A DNA stretch of 64,000 nt from Rhizobium sp. NXC24 (lineage in GTDB: Bacteria > Pseudomonadota > Alphaproteobacteria > Rhizobiales > Rhizobiaceae): assembly GCF_002944315.1 (NCBI RefSeq), contig NZ_CP024314.1:1364001-1428000 (forward strand), in the 5' to 3' direction. Positions within the stretch are counted from its first letter, which is position 1. Each line of letters opens with the position of its first letter. Under the pieces are notes generated by a model. The model worked only from the letters and a program-made list of their open reading frames with translations. It had not been told where the DNA came from and did no database searches. Shown here in pieces: positions 29,716 through 39,518 of this stretch. Position numbers and translations under genes: made by a program.

Positions 29716-29813
29716 CATGGCTACGCCACGTCCTCACCGAACTGCCGCAGCGCCCCGACGATGTCGATATCGACGACCTGCTGCCCCTTAATTTTAAAAG
29801 CCAGCCAGCCTGA
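29716..29813 (+). pseudogene. IS66 tnpC 3' stub
   Basis: The last ~32 codons of another IS66 transposase: [20 protein letters not shown] then LLPLNF and a stop at 29811. It resembles the end of the intact tnpC at 29.2 kb but differs in sequence, so it is a separate, older element. Confidence 0.75.
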
Positions 29814-29898
29814 GCTGCCCCTTCAAGCCGCTTACCACGTGTAATGAAACGCGCCCTTACTTTACGAATTGAGACGGCATTTGAGGTAAAAGAGAGGT

Positions 29899-31074
29899 CT
29901 AGCGAACCCGTCGCCGTCCCCGGAATTTGTTCATAAATGAAAAGCTCGCCCTAACGTGGGGCACCGGCGCAATTCGAAACAATTCCTCCACATATCCTCG
30001 CCGAAGCCAGTACGGACTTCTGTAAACGCTTTGGAAGCCAGGATTGTCACTAAGGATTGTTGATACCTTTGCATGAGCGAACGTCTCATGATTGATACTG
30101 AGGAAGTATCCTTGCGTGGTGCGCCCGATCTCTTTCACGTAGATATCAAGCATTCGGCGATTGATTTCAGGAAAGGAATCTTGATTTGCAGTCAGGCTAA
30201 AAGCACCGTCTTCTTCACCAACGCAGTTCCAATTTGCTCTCAACCTGATTGCGTCGTTCCTTTCATTTTCGCCTTCAAGGCAAACTGCCTCATCACCCAA
30301 CGCATTGATTAAGAAATGGCCGGCAAGCAGGTTTACGATGGGAAGGTCGAAGATCGTAACGGACTTCCACCCCATTCGATTTAGATAGTACGCGCCTATT
30401 CCGAGACCACCGCCGAATTCGCAAATGCGATCACCTGGCAATGACAATTCCCGTATGCGATTGGCCAAGTACAGCGAATTTATATGACGATAATGCAGGG
30501 GGCCGCTTCCAACGTCCAATCCAGCAACGAACGTACACCCAGTGGGCGGCACAATTACTATACCAAGTTTTTCTTCGATTTTTCGTGTAATCTCAAAAGG
30601 ACCCAAAAGCGCATTCTTGCCCCAGTTCCCCTGTGCGCCAGCTTCGGGGTTTTCGATTGGAAGCACAGCCAAGGCTTCGGCAAGACAAATTAGTTTGTCA
30701 TAGTATCCGTAAGCTACCGTATCGTCATCTCGGTCCCAGTGGGTATATCCGTCGACGCCAGTTGTGATTCCACCAAACCATGTATATTCCCTACCAAAGT
30801 TGGCCAAGTAGTGGGACAACTGCTCCGCATCATCCCGTTGAATGAGATCAAGCAGATCCCCCAGATTCTCCCTTATAAGGACGGACCAGAGGTCCTCATC
30901 AGTGATTGTCTTTATTGAACTTTCCTGATTCATCGCCGCCTTGTACGCAGCGATTAAGCGCCGAGCGGTCGCGACCCGTTCGGAACTCCATGAGGCATCG
31001 ACCTTCCGAAACGACAACTCTGGAAGATCCTTTGAGATTGGATGAACAATAGTTTGATAAAATGCGTCTTCCAT
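29899..31074 (-). CDS. Putative sugar O-methyltransferase
   Basis: A 391-residue protein; start 31074 (MEDAFYQTIV) is chosen over an in-frame ATG at 31152 because AGGTG lies just upstream. It resembles the putative sugar O-methyltransferase family of polysaccharide loci (TIGR04371-like). A SAM-binding motif CEFGGGLGIGAYYLNRMG lies near residue 220, with a following acidic FDLPIVNLLAGHFL. It probably methylates a sugar of the surface glycan. It sits just past the IS island, on the same strand as the left-hand locus, so the island appears to have split one locus. Confidence 0.75.
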   Translation of the reverse strand: MEDAFYQTIVHPISKDLPELSFRKVDASWSSERVATARRLIAAYKAAMNQESSIKTITDEDLWSVLIRENLGDLLDLIQRDDAEQLSHYLANFGREYTWFGGITTGVDGYTHWDRDDDTVAYGYYDKLICLAEALAVLPIENPEAGAQGNWGKNALLGPFEITRKIEEKLGIVIVPPTGCTFVAGLDVGSGPLHYRHINSLYLANRIRELSLPGDRICEFGGGLGIGAYYLNRMGWKSVTIFDLPIVNLLAGHFLINALGDEAVCLEGENERNDAIRLRANWNCVGEEDGAFSLTANQDSFPEINRRMLDIYVKEIGRTTQGYFLSINHETFAHAKVSTILSDNPGFQSVYRSPYWLRRGYVEELFRIAPVPHVRASFSFMNKFRGRRRVR

Positions 31075-31193
31075 CGAGCACCTGGGTTCGGTTGTGGCGG
31101 TAGGCTTATCGAATGAGCCGGCGTTACACAATCCCCGCGCTCGATCGGTCAATGCGATACCCTATGCAATTCCTTGTCCGCCATGTGAAGATT

Positions 31194-32321
31194 TCAGCGT
31201 CGGTTTGATCGCGCTCTCAATGCGATTGCGTCATTAAACACCTCTTGAAGACGCGATGCACTCAAGTTCCAATCGAACCGCCGTGCGTTAAAAAGCGAAG
31301 CCTGCGCTAATTTTTCGCGTAGAAGAGGGTCGGTCGCCATTTGTTTGAGCCCCGCGGCAATAGAGCGAACATCATTCGGGTCAACAAAAAAAGCGGCGGT
31401 ACCGCCGACTTCAGGCATTGAGGAGATGTTCGACGTCAGGACCGGCACGCCGGCTGCATTCGCTTCCACTATAGGAAATCCGAAGCCTTCATAGAGGGAA
31501 GGCATCGCGAGAAATTCCGCATTCTGATAGAGCTTCGAGAGTTGCTGATCGGAGACATAACCAGTGAGCCGTACTGAACCCTGAAGATTTAGGTTGGCTA
31601 TGTGCTGTTCCAGATCATGCAGCCGCCAGCCTTGCCCCCCTGCAAGCACGAGCAAAAGGTCTCGGCGTACTTCGTCGGGCAAGAGAGAATAAGCCTCCAA
31701 TAGTTTTTTTAGGTTTTTGCGGGGCTCAAGAGTACCGACAAACAAGATATAAGGACGATCAATTCCGAAAAGCGGGACCGTATCAGGCTGCGTAGCTCCG
31801 GTAAGCTCGGTAATGCCTGGATAGATGACGCGGAGTTTGTTCCGATACTTTTCTGAGAGTACGCATAGCGCCTCGCCGGTAGCGATTGAATCTACTACGA
31901 TTCGATCGGCAGAATTGGCGGCCGGTTTCATAAGAAGTTGGTCAGCTAACCGCGTTTGCAGACGCATTGTCGATGTTTGGTCGCGCCAAACGAGATCATG
32001 GATCGTCACGACACGTGCGATCTTCCGATCGAGGTAAAATGGAAGTCTATGCGCGGGTCCCCAGAAAACATCAATGTCGTCGCGGCTAGCCTGGCGCGTG
32101 AGCACTGTTTGTGCCCAAATCATGCGACGGGGGCCACCCGCGAAATTTGAAACTCGTACCCGTACATTAGACGCCTTGATTGGCTCAGCGTTTGGCCTTT
32201 CTGGGATATATAGAAAGATCTCATGGCCGGCTAACGCCAGCTGACGAGTCATTTCCTGGACATATCGGCTTATGCCGGTTGTCTTTGTAACCAAATTGCG
32301 AGCGTCAATCCCAATTTTCAT
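31194..32321 (-). CDS. GT4 family glycosyltransferase
   Basis: A 375-residue GT-B enzyme: N-terminal KTTGISRYVQEMTRQL, the donor motif LFVGTLEPRKNLKKLLEAY, and MPSLYEGFGFPIVEANAAG. It resembles mannosyl/rhamnosyltransferases of O-antigen clusters. It lies 119 bp upstream of the O-methyltransferase gene and is the last recognisable member of the polysaccharide locus on this side. Substrates unknown. Confidence 0.86.
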   Translation of the reverse strand: MKIGIDARNLVTKTTGISRYVQEMTRQLALAGHEIFLYIPERPNAEPIKASNVRVRVSNFAGGPRRMIWAQTVLTRQASRDDIDVFWGPAHRLPFYLDRKIARVVTIHDLVWRDQTSTMRLQTRLADQLLMKPAANSADRIVVDSIATGEALCVLSEKYRNKLRVIYPGITELTGATQPDTVPLFGIDRPYILFVGTLEPRKNLKKLLEAYSLLPDEVRRDLLLVLAGGQGWRLHDLEQHIANLNLQGSVRLTGYVSDQQLSKLYQNAEFLAMPSLYEGFGFPIVEANAAGVPVLTSNISSMPEVGGTAAFFVDPNDVRSIAAGLKQMATDPLLREKLAQASLFNARRFDWNLSASRLQEVFNDAIALRARSNRR

Positions 32322-32679
32322 CTGTCCCCTTCACAGCCATTATCGAACCCACCACTTCACGACGAAACGAAGTTTGCTTGGTTCATTTACTTCCTAAACG
32401 AAATGCGGCTCGGCCGTGACAGATAAGAGTTTTTCTGTCAACGCACTGGGCATTTTCGAAGGCCCGGTAGGTGTCTGCTGTTTCACACTCACGGAAGTAC
32501 CAAATTTCACTGCAGCTCGCGGAAATCCTCCAATTGGATCTCCAAGAACGGACAATCGCTCAACATGCCATTATCGGGTAAGATCCGAATTGGCGCCCGC
32601 TTTTTGCGCACAATTTACGCTCGTTGCGGTCGGAAATGTTACGTGCCCAGTTCGCCTCGCTATCCAAACGCGTCGGCAA
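32322..32679. other. Gene-free stretch
   Basis: A 358-bp gap between the GT4 gene and the MNT-HEPN gene. I find no supportable gene, only short frames antisense to the neighbours. It should include the promoter of the GT4/O-methyltransferase pair. Confidence 0.35.
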
Positions 32680-33600
32680 TCAGCGAGCAACTTCATCGGC
32701 TTGGTTGGTCAGTGCTTCGAGCTTCGCCCGGCAGATCGTCTCGACATGAGCGATCAAACTTGCGACGCGCGCTGAAAGCCATGCTATTGCTTCCTGGCTT
32801 ATCTCATAGTGTTTCGAATAACGTGCCTTCACATAGGCTTCGTTGACAATATTGAACCAAGCGACGTAGCGCTGTTGATCGCGAGGCCAGACCTCGGCTA
32901 ATTGAGGGGCTTGACTCTTGGCAAGGCCACGCAAATGTTTCAGATTGTGCGAAGCCGGGCTGTAGTTCGTCAGCACGAGCAGAAGCGTGGCGTAAGCCTG
33001 TTCGATTGACTGGTGCAAAAGGAAAGCTGAACGATTCAACCATCCATTTCTAAAGGCAACCTTAGAAAGGTTCTCGAATTCTAACGCGCCCTGATATCGG
33101 CTCTCAAAATGCTCTTTGGCAATCTTGTGTGCCTCCGCCTTCGAGTGGGGCCTTGGTTCCACCAACGGCTCGTCGTCGAGCTCGTAGAGGACGATACCAT
33201 CCCGGCGGATGTCTTCGAAAAAATATCGGCCCCGCTTAAGCGCGGTGTTCACCTCCCGACGGGAATGAACAATAAAGCGCACTGGCGTCTCCACCTCGCG
33301 TAGATGCATGAGCCGGTCGTCGGCATTCTGCCAATAGCGAGCGAAATTGGTGAGCTTACGATTGTTGACCACGATCATAAGATCGAAATCCGAGCGATAG
33401 CCCTTGCCCTTATGCGGCTCATCGACCCAGTCGCCGCGCGCATAGGATCCAAACAGAATAATATTCAGGATACGCCCGCGCTTCTTGAAGTCCGACCAGC
33501 CACCTTCCAGCATATCCTCGAACTCCTCAGGCAGCACTTCGACGACAAGGGAAAGCTCGCGCTGCTTGACGGGCGGCAAATGTTCGATACTAGAATTCAT
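32680..33600 (-). CDS. Nucleotidyltransferase-HEPN fusion protein
   Basis: A 306-residue protein when started at 33600 (MNSSIEHLPP); in-frame ATGs exist up to 33690 but have no better ribosome site. The N-terminal half is a minimal nucleotidyltransferase: GSYARGDW at 51-58 and SDFDL at 70-74 provide the GS and paired Asp residues. The C-terminal half (~180-306) is a helical HEPN domain (NRSAFLLHQSIEQAYATLLL). As separate proteins such domains form MNT-HEPN toxin-antitoxin pairs, the MNT adding AMP to the HEPN RNase. Here they are fused, and an R-x4-6-H RNase motif is not clear-cut (RSAFLLH or RYSKH), so the activity is uncertain. Confidence 0.8.
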   Translation of the reverse strand: MNSSIEHLPPVKQRELSLVVEVLPEEFEDMLEGGWSDFKKRGRILNIILFGSYARGDWVDEPHKGKGYRSDFDLMIVVNNRKLTNFARYWQNADDRLMHLREVETPVRFIVHSRREVNTALKRGRYFFEDIRRDGIVLYELDDEPLVEPRPHSKAEAHKIAKEHFESRYQGALEFENLSKVAFRNGWLNRSAFLLHQSIEQAYATLLLVLTNYSPASHNLKHLRGLAKSQAPQLAEVWPRDQQRYVAWFNIVNEAYVKARYSKHYEISQEAIAWLSARVASLIAHVETICRAKLEALTNQADEVAR

Positions 33601-33782
33601 TGGCGGAAGCGGTTCTTTCCTGGGCATGAGCAATGAATAAAGGAGGTTACGCTCCAAATCCACAGAGTGCAGTAAAGATTGACCTGCCACTGAGAATATC
33701 CTCCAGAATGGATTAGAGTCCGGCCAATTATGAACCGCCCCAGGTTTCTGGACCAGCGAAGGCTGGAGTTTTCCGGCTTCAT

Positions 33783-34625
33783 TCAGGGAAGCGGGCTGGT
33801 TACGCTTCCCGGATTCATCAGTGAGATCGGGACTTTGTTGCCGATCGCACCATGTGGCCGAACCTCATTATAGTCTCTACGCCAATCCTCCATCTTTTCG
33901 CGGGCATCCGCAAGGGTCAGGAACCAATGCTGGTTCAGGCAGTCCGCTCGGAAGCGGCCGTTGAATGCTTCGATAAAAGGCATTGTCCGTGGGTTTACCC
34001 GGCCGTGAGAAGTCCAAGATCACGCCCTTGGCATAGGCCCACAGGTCAAGATCGCGGGACACAAATTCCGTACCTTGATCGACACGGATCGTCTTCGGAT
34101 AGCCGACCTGCCGGCATACCCGTTCCAAGGTTTGCACGACGTCCCCGCCGCGATAGCTGTGACGCGGATCAAGCACCGGCACATAACGCGAGAAGGTGTC
34201 GGTCACCGTCAGAACCCGCAACTTCTTTCCGGTCGCCAGCTGGTCGTGAACAAAGTCCATGGCCCAGATATCATTCGGTCCAACCGCCATTTGCCGATCC
34301 TCCCGCAGTTTGGCTTTGACCCGGCGCTTTGGCGTCTTGTTTCGCAGTTGAAGGCCCAACTCCCTGTAAATCTTATAGGTTCGCTTGATGTTGGTGCCCC
34401 AACCCTCACGCTCTAAGAGCACATGCACCCGACGATAGCCGTAGCGCACTCGGGTTTCGCAGATCTCGCGAATACGACGTTCGAGACCGGCTGATCGGCA
34501 CGGCGAGAGGTGTAGTGGTAGCTTGAACGATCGAAGTTCAGCGCCCCACAGGCACGCCGGATCGAGATCGCCCAATCGCGGCACATGCCCTTCACCACCT
34601 CCCGCTTGCGAGCAGGCCTTAAAGC
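33783..34625 (-). pseudogene. IS407-like transposase OrfB, two frameshifts
   Basis: The rve/DDE transposase is spread over three frames. The first piece reads ALRPARKREVVKGMCRDWAI to SRRADQP; the second starts at LERRIREICETRVRYGYRR and holds WAMDFVHDQLATGKKLR and RVDQGTEF; the third begins AFIEAFNGRFRADC-like and ends PHGAIGNKVPISL. The first break is near 34500; the second is an extra base in a run of four at 33974-33977. OrfB is therefore not functional as read. Confidence 0.88.
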
Positions 34626-34885
34626 TTTCGGCGAATAACGTCCTGCAGCATCTCGCGGTCGAGTGTCAGGTCCGCGACGATCTTCTTCAGCCGCGCGTTC
34701 TCGTCCTCGAGTTGCTTCAACTTCTTCATCTCCGGGGGCAACATGCCGGCATATTTCTTCTTCCAATTGAAGTACGTCGCCTGGCTGATTCCCGCCCTCC
34801 GGCAGATCTCAGCAACCGGCACACCTTCGTCACCCTGCTTCAGAACAAACGCTTTCTGAGCGTCCGAAAACTGCGATGCCTTCAT
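34619..34885 (-). CDS. IS407-like transposase OrfA
   Basis: An intact 88-residue HTH protein: MKASQFSDAQKAFVLKQGDE, the HTH VAEICRRAGISQATYFNWKK, and a C-terminal coil (KKLKQLEDENARLKKIVADL). In this family OrfA is joined to OrfB by ribosomal frameshifting near the end of orfA to give the full transposase. Its OrfB partner is broken. Confidence 0.9.
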   Translation of the reverse strand: MKASQFSDAQKAFVLKQGDEGVPVAEICRRAGISQATYFNWKKKYAGMLPPEMKKLKQLEDENARLKKIVADLTLDREMLQDVIRRKL

Positions 34886-35105
34886 CGTCTTCCGTCCCTT
34901 TCCCAGCCAGGAAAATGCACCGGAAAACTCTAACCAAAACTGGTCCAGTTTGAAGGGTTCAGATCACGCACACGCCGTTCCCAATAAATGGTCCAGGCAC
35001 GAAATGGTCCAGGCACGAAGCCCGCTTTTTTGCACAGGGCTTACGGCATGTTGATCCACTGTTTCGTCATCACTATTCCCGAGCCTTGCAATCGAGCTTG
35101 GATCC

Positions 35106-36130
35106 TTAGGTGAAGGCAGGGTCTCTGCGTTCGTAGAGTGCTCCAGGCCTGGTCAGGACGACCCAGATGATCCGGGCCATTTTAGCGGCAAGTGCAACGA
35201 CAGCTTTATTGGGGTGCATCCGAGCCTGAAGGCCATCCAGCCAGTTCCCCAATCGATCTCGTGTTCGGTCGAGGTGCCGAAAGCATGATCGTGCTCCATG
35301 TACGAGGAGCTTGCGCACGTAGCGGTTCCCCCGCTTGCTGATGCCGAGAAGCTTCTGCTTTCCTCCGGTCGAGTATTCCCGTGGCACAAGGCCAAGCCAC
35401 GCTGCCAGATCGCGAGCTTTCTGGAATTGTCGGCCGTTTCCAATGGCAGCCAGGAGCGCAGTTGCCCCAACGCTCCGATCCCACGGATCGTCATGAGCCG
35501 TCTTGCGGCATCCTCTCGACTGGCTATAGCTTCGATCTCGCGTGTGACGTCGCCAATGCGTCGCTCCAACTGGCCTAGATCGGTGAACAAATCTGCAAGC
35601 AGCTTACGCATCGCCGACGAAAGGTCGTTTGACCGGTCCTCGATAACTTGCGGCAGGTCCAGCTTGAACAGGCCCGCGCCCTGCCGGAGGGCGATCCCGT
35701 ATTCGAGGCAGAAAGCCCGCATCTGATTGATCAGACGCGTTCTTGTTCCGATCATCTGGTCTCGCACTCGGTGCAAAGCCTGAAGATCGGCTTGTTCTTC
35801 GCTTTTGAGCGCTGCAAACCGCATCGTTGGTCGGGTCGCCGCCTCAGCGATCGCCTCCGCATCGATGATATCGGACTTGTTCGATTTGACGTAAGGCTTC
35901 ACAAACTGTGCAGGGATCAAGCGTACCCTATGCCCGAGAGCCTGTATCTTCCTGGCGATCCACTGAGATCCCGCGCACGATTCCATCCCCACGATCGCCG
36001 GCGCCGCTCGTTCGAAGAACTGCAGCAGTGTGTCGCGTCGGAACCGAACCTTCTGGACAGGCACGCCATCACTTCTGAGGCCGACGACGTGGAATATGTT
36101 CTTGCCGATATCAATTCCGTAGACTGCTCC
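35106..36130 (-). pseudogene. IS110-family transposase, frameshifted
   Basis: An IS110 (DEDD) transposase in two frames. The N-terminal part reads GIDIGKNIFHVVGL then KSNKSDIIDAEAIAEAATRP and ends at RRLMTIRGIGALG; the C-terminal part resumes at ALLAAIGNGRQ-like residues and carries PREYSTGGKQKLLGISKRG and then NRYVRKLLVHGAR. One G is missing in a run at 35465-35468. No clear natural start was found: the 5' end meets the IS630 remnant near 36150. Confidence 0.85.
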
Positions 36131-36164
36131 GGCGGGATGGAGAACCGTCCGGGGTCAATCGCAT

Positions 36165-37015
36165 CTACCGGCAACCCGCCTGATCGAGGATCAGAACCGC
36201 GTGCGCACCGTTATCGACCTCGCTGCTGATTTCCTGAAGGTGCGCGTTCATTGCCTCTGTGTCGCACCAGGGCATGACAATGCCTGCACCCTTACCCTTC
36301 TTCGGGCAGATCGCCCCGAATATGTAGGTCCATAGCGTTCGCTGATCGTGGGGGCCGATGGACGCGTTCCCCGTTGCGCCCATCGCCGCGTCATCTTGTT
36401 CTTTTGCCCGACGCGGGCTTCATCTTGCCACCACAGCTCTATTTCTGTGCCTGGAGCGAGGGTCTTGCTGATCGCGCTGATCTCTTCCGGGAAACTTTTT
36501 TAAAATCCTCCACCGCCAATTCGTTCTGGGCATAGTGGCGAGGACGGGCAGACAGCTTGGCAGAGCCCATGGCCTTCAACTCACGTCCCACGGTGCTTTC
36601 GTCCAGCGATATCCGATAGTCCTCGAATATCAAGCGTGCCAGGTCCTTCAACCGCCAGCGCACAACGCCGTGAATCGCCGGGATCGGCCCCTTCTCCACA
36701 AGACGACGAAGCTCCTGGCGCTGAACGTCGTTGAGTTTCGGACGCTTGCCCGGAGCCTTCACGTTTAAAAGACCCTCAGGGGCCTTGCGTGTTAAAGCGC
36801 TCGACCCAGTCCCGCACGATCTGCACAGTCACGCCACCAACTCTCGCGGCCTCGCCGCGCGTCGCTCCATCATAAATCTGCGCGAGAGCCAGAAGCCGCC
36901 GCGTCTGAGCGGCATCTTTCGACAGCCGCGCCGCCTTGCGCAAGTCATCGCCGTCCGAAGCCGAAGTGCTGATCCCATGGCAACCCTCCCGTTTGCACCA
37001 TGGATTCAGATTCAT
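36165..37015 (-). pseudogene. IS630-family transposase, three frameshifts, 3' truncated
   Basis: Pieces in order: an HTH (LALAQIYDGATRGEAARVGG then VTVQIVRDWVERFNTQG), a second HTH (APGKRPKLNDVQRQELRRLV), a DDE part with ELWWQDEARVGQKNKMTRRW, then WTYIFGAICPKKGKGAG and VLILDQAG, after which the gene stops. The breaks lie in homopolymers at about 36779, 36496 and 36350. The last catalytic block (usually SPELNPVENIW) is gone, probably removed at the IS110 boundary. Confidence 0.85.
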
Positions 37016-37504
37016 CGCTCAAGAGTCAGCAGCAATGCCGATTGGTATTACAATTGAGGGATAAAATCTGCCGTTGCTGCCCGGTCAAGAACGCGGCCGC
37101 TTCCTCGGCCTCACTTGACGTTGCTGCCGCTGCCACTCTGACACGGCGGTTCCAATCCATATCTGTAATCGGGAAATCGCCGCGCAAAAGCCATGGCTGG
37201 GACGCAACTACTGGGCCGATGCCTTCCATTGCGGGTGGGATCCGTGTCACGTTAACGTGGTTCAGCCTGCATTCACCTTGCCATAGAGCAACGGACCGGT
37301 TGCGGCCAAGATCAACAAGCTAAAGCTCATAAAACGATCCATGTATGGAAGAGTCGCGATGGCCTCCTACGCTCACGCACTCTCGGAACATGAGTTGCAT
37401 CGAAATTACCGAAGAGCCCACATTTGGGCAGATCCAAGCGGCATCCGTCAGATCACCACTCAAATATCGGGAGACGAGGCCAGACCCGATATGAAAAGTT
37501 GCTC
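37016..37504. other. Stretch without a recognisable gene
   Basis: Nearly 490 bp beyond the IS630 remnant. Open frames here (for example one at 37026-37250 on the minus strand) have no recognisable relatives and no good start signals. The stretch may contain the outer end of the IS630 element. Confidence 0.3.
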
Positions 37505-37579
37505 CTACCGAATATTCACAATCGCAAAAACGAACGAACCGGCGGCGACGCAAACAGCAAGGGTTGCATAGTAATCCAT
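37505..37579 (-). CDS. Possible 24-residue membrane peptide
   Basis: A short frame starting MDYYATLAVCVAAGSF and ending FAIVNIR, hydrophobic throughout and long enough for one membrane helix. A good ribosome site, GAGGGG, lies 8 bases before the ATG. It lies about 200 bp downstream of the membrane glycosyltransferase gene on the same strand. Short length makes chance a real alternative. Confidence 0.3.
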   Translation of the reverse strand: MDYYATLAVCVAAGSFVFAIVNIR

Positions 37580-37781
37580 TTTCAATTCCCCTCATCGCGA
37601 TAGATAACAGCCTAGGGGCTACCATGTTTACGAAAAAGACGTAAAAATAAACTGTCGCGCACTTTTTCTGTCGCGGGGTTTCATACTGTGACGCGACATC
37701 GCCGATGAAAAGGCAAAACCACACCGACATGATCACCTACACTATTCAGGAATAGACGGATGGCGCTCAATTTTCACTTAA

Positions 37782-39518
37782 TCAGGATGCTGAAACTCCC
37801 ATTGTATCTGAGCATTTTTTTTGTGGTGCCGCGCTAATCGACGACATGAAACCCTTGTCGATTGCGTAGAGCTTGGCGAACGGCGTATCACTGACAATCT
37901 TCAGTCCTGCGGGTATTCTGTCGCCGCTATATCGATCGGGCAGATCAGCGTTAACGACAAGCACGAAATCAAAGCGGCGCCGCCAATCTATCAAATAGGG
38001 CGTAAAAGCGCTGAAGCTTTCCACCAAGTCCGGACAATCTAGCACACTGACGGAAAGCAGGTTGCCCTCTGGAACGGCGATATTGGTCCATGGCGGCAAT
38101 ACCGCCAGTGGCTGCTTGCCTTTGGCAGTAAATAGCGTCGGCACGAAAGAATGGGCAAAAGGAACGGCGAGCGTCGGCAGGTGCCGGAAAGTGTTCTCAT
38201 TCCATGCGAAATGCCGATGCTCGATTCCGATTGGAATGTCTCGGGGCTCATGGGCCACTGGCAGGATTGCCGATCCTTTCGGTATGGCGGCGAGGACCGC
38301 GCGAATATTTGCGACATCGGCCTGCCCACACCACCAGTTGAAACCAACCCAGGCCGTTCTGCCAAGGACCACACAACTTAGAACGGTAACGAGCAACAAG
38401 GCTTCGCGGCGTGGCAACTGCGACAGAGGGCAGATCATCGCCATTGCCCCAAGCGCCGCCATAATCGGAAAGCGCCAGCTGATCCAACCCGTGCCCATGA
38501 TATGGAGGGGCGACACACAAGAGAGAATGACAAGACCGACCACTGTTACCCCTAAGCCGCAATGCAGCCGCAGGCGTCTGGTGCGAAGAGCGTTCGTACA
38601 TATTAGCACTAACGGAATTAGAAATAAGGCGTCCACCATCGAGGCATAAGTCCAGATGGCAGACATAAGATTTGCCAGAATTAAGGTCGGCGAATTGTTC
38701 CATATTGCACCGAAGTCGGCATCCCCACTGTTGGGTAGCACGGGTGCGTAGATGAACAGACATACTGCCGGGAGCACGCAGGCGAGAATCCCAATCGCGA
38801 GCCTTACGCACAGACGCACAATATTACGCGGCGCCAAGGCCTCAAGTGTCGACGAAAGCTCGAGTCCGCACAGAAGCGCAATATAAAAGCCGAGCGAGAA
38901 GATATGCATAATCGTCAGAAGCAGGCCGGCGGCAATGCGCCACAGCAGCAAAGCTGTCTGGCTTCCTGGCTGCAAGGCATGATCGACCGTTGCAAAGAAC
39001 AACGCCATACCTAAACCAATCTGAAAATTGATAAAGCCGCCGATCAGCGTCGCACACCACGCGAAATAGAGAATGGCAACCTGCCAATAGAACGCTCCTT
39101 GAAAAAGGCGCCGGTGCAACGCAATTGCCCCTAATGGAGGCGATACGATTGCAAGAAAAAGCAGAATTCGCGCCAGAAACGAGACGCCGATCAGCGGCCC
39201 GAGATAGTAGGCAAGGAGATCGATGCCGGCATTGGTGAAAGTCCTGCTCCAGTCGATCGCGTAGATCTGGTGAAACGGCTGCTCCGTTATTCCGCCGGCG
39301 AGCAGCCACATGCGCGCATAATGGTTGGGATAATCCAACAATGGTGGAAACTCGAACGCAGCCACGAGAACGGCTACGATGCCGACAAAGGCCGCGATCG
39401 CGATGTTCGGTCGCTGCTCGACGATCACACAACCGTCACTAACATCTCCCGCCATGGAATCCGCTGGTTCCGACGCGGTAGAAATACCCAAAGTGTGCTC
39501 CACGACGCGTGACATCAT
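37782..39518 (-). CDS. Polytopic membrane protein, GT-C glycosyltransferase-like
   Basis: A 578-residue protein with a cytosolic N-terminus (~38 residues), about ten hydrophobic segments, and a soluble C-terminal domain. Right after the first membrane segment comes PPLLDYPNHYARM, an acidic loop placed like the catalytic loop of GT-C enzymes. It is translationally coupled (4-bp overlap) to a GtrB-like enzyme that would make a polyprenyl-phosphate sugar. The pair therefore probably glycosylates a periplasmic target such as LPS or capsule, as GtrB with GtrC-type proteins do. Function inferred. Confidence 0.6.
   Translation of the reverse strand: MMSRVVEHTLGISTASEPADSMAGDVSDGCVIVEQRPNIAIAAFVGIVAVLVAAFEFPPLLDYPNHYARMWLLAGGITEQPFHQIYAIDWSRTFTNAGIDLLAYYLGPLIGVSFLARILLFLAIVSPPLGAIALHRRLFQGAFYWQVAILYFAWCATLIGGFINFQIGLGMALFFATVDHALQPGSQTALLLWRIAAGLLLTIMHIFSLGFYIALLCGLELSSTLEALAPRNIVRLCVRLAIGILACVLPAVCLFIYAPVLPNSGDADFGAIWNNSPTLILANLMSAIWTYASMVDALFLIPLVLICTNALRTRRLRLHCGLGVTVVGLVILSCVSPLHIMGTGWISWRFPIMAALGAMAMICPLSQLPRREALLLVTVLSCVVLGRTAWVGFNWWCGQADVANIRAVLAAIPKGSAILPVAHEPRDIPIGIEHRHFAWNENTFRHLPTLAVPFAHSFVPTLFTAKGKQPLAVLPPWTNIAVPEGNLLSVSVLDCPDLVESFSAFTPYLIDWRRRFDFVLVVNADLPDRYSGDRIPAGLKIVSDTPFAKLYAIDKGFMSSISAAPQKKCSDTMGVSAS

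Larger units (their letters stand above)
33731..34961 (-). mobile_element. IS3-family (IS407-like) insertion sequence, decayed
   Basis: A 1,231-bp element with imperfect inverted ends: left TGAACCGCCCCAGGTTTCTG and, on the other strand at the right, TGAACCCTTCAAACTGGACC. Both continue to GAGTTTTCCGG further in. It holds an intact orfA and a doubly frameshifted orfB. I could not see a target duplication (flanks end TTA and GAT). Confidence 0.78.

Noticed and set aside
30073..30693. Plus-strand frames opposite the O-methyltransferase gene
   Set aside because: Antisense shadows of a gene with a clear SAM-binding motif.
33731..34961. Target-site duplication around the IS407-like element
   Set aside because: The bases flanking the two imperfect ends do not match.
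37320..37736. A 138-codon minus-strand frame downstream of the membrane glycosyltransferase-like gene
   Set aside because: Its product is rich in Cys and Arg with no domain, and it covers the better-initiated short frame at 37505-37579.
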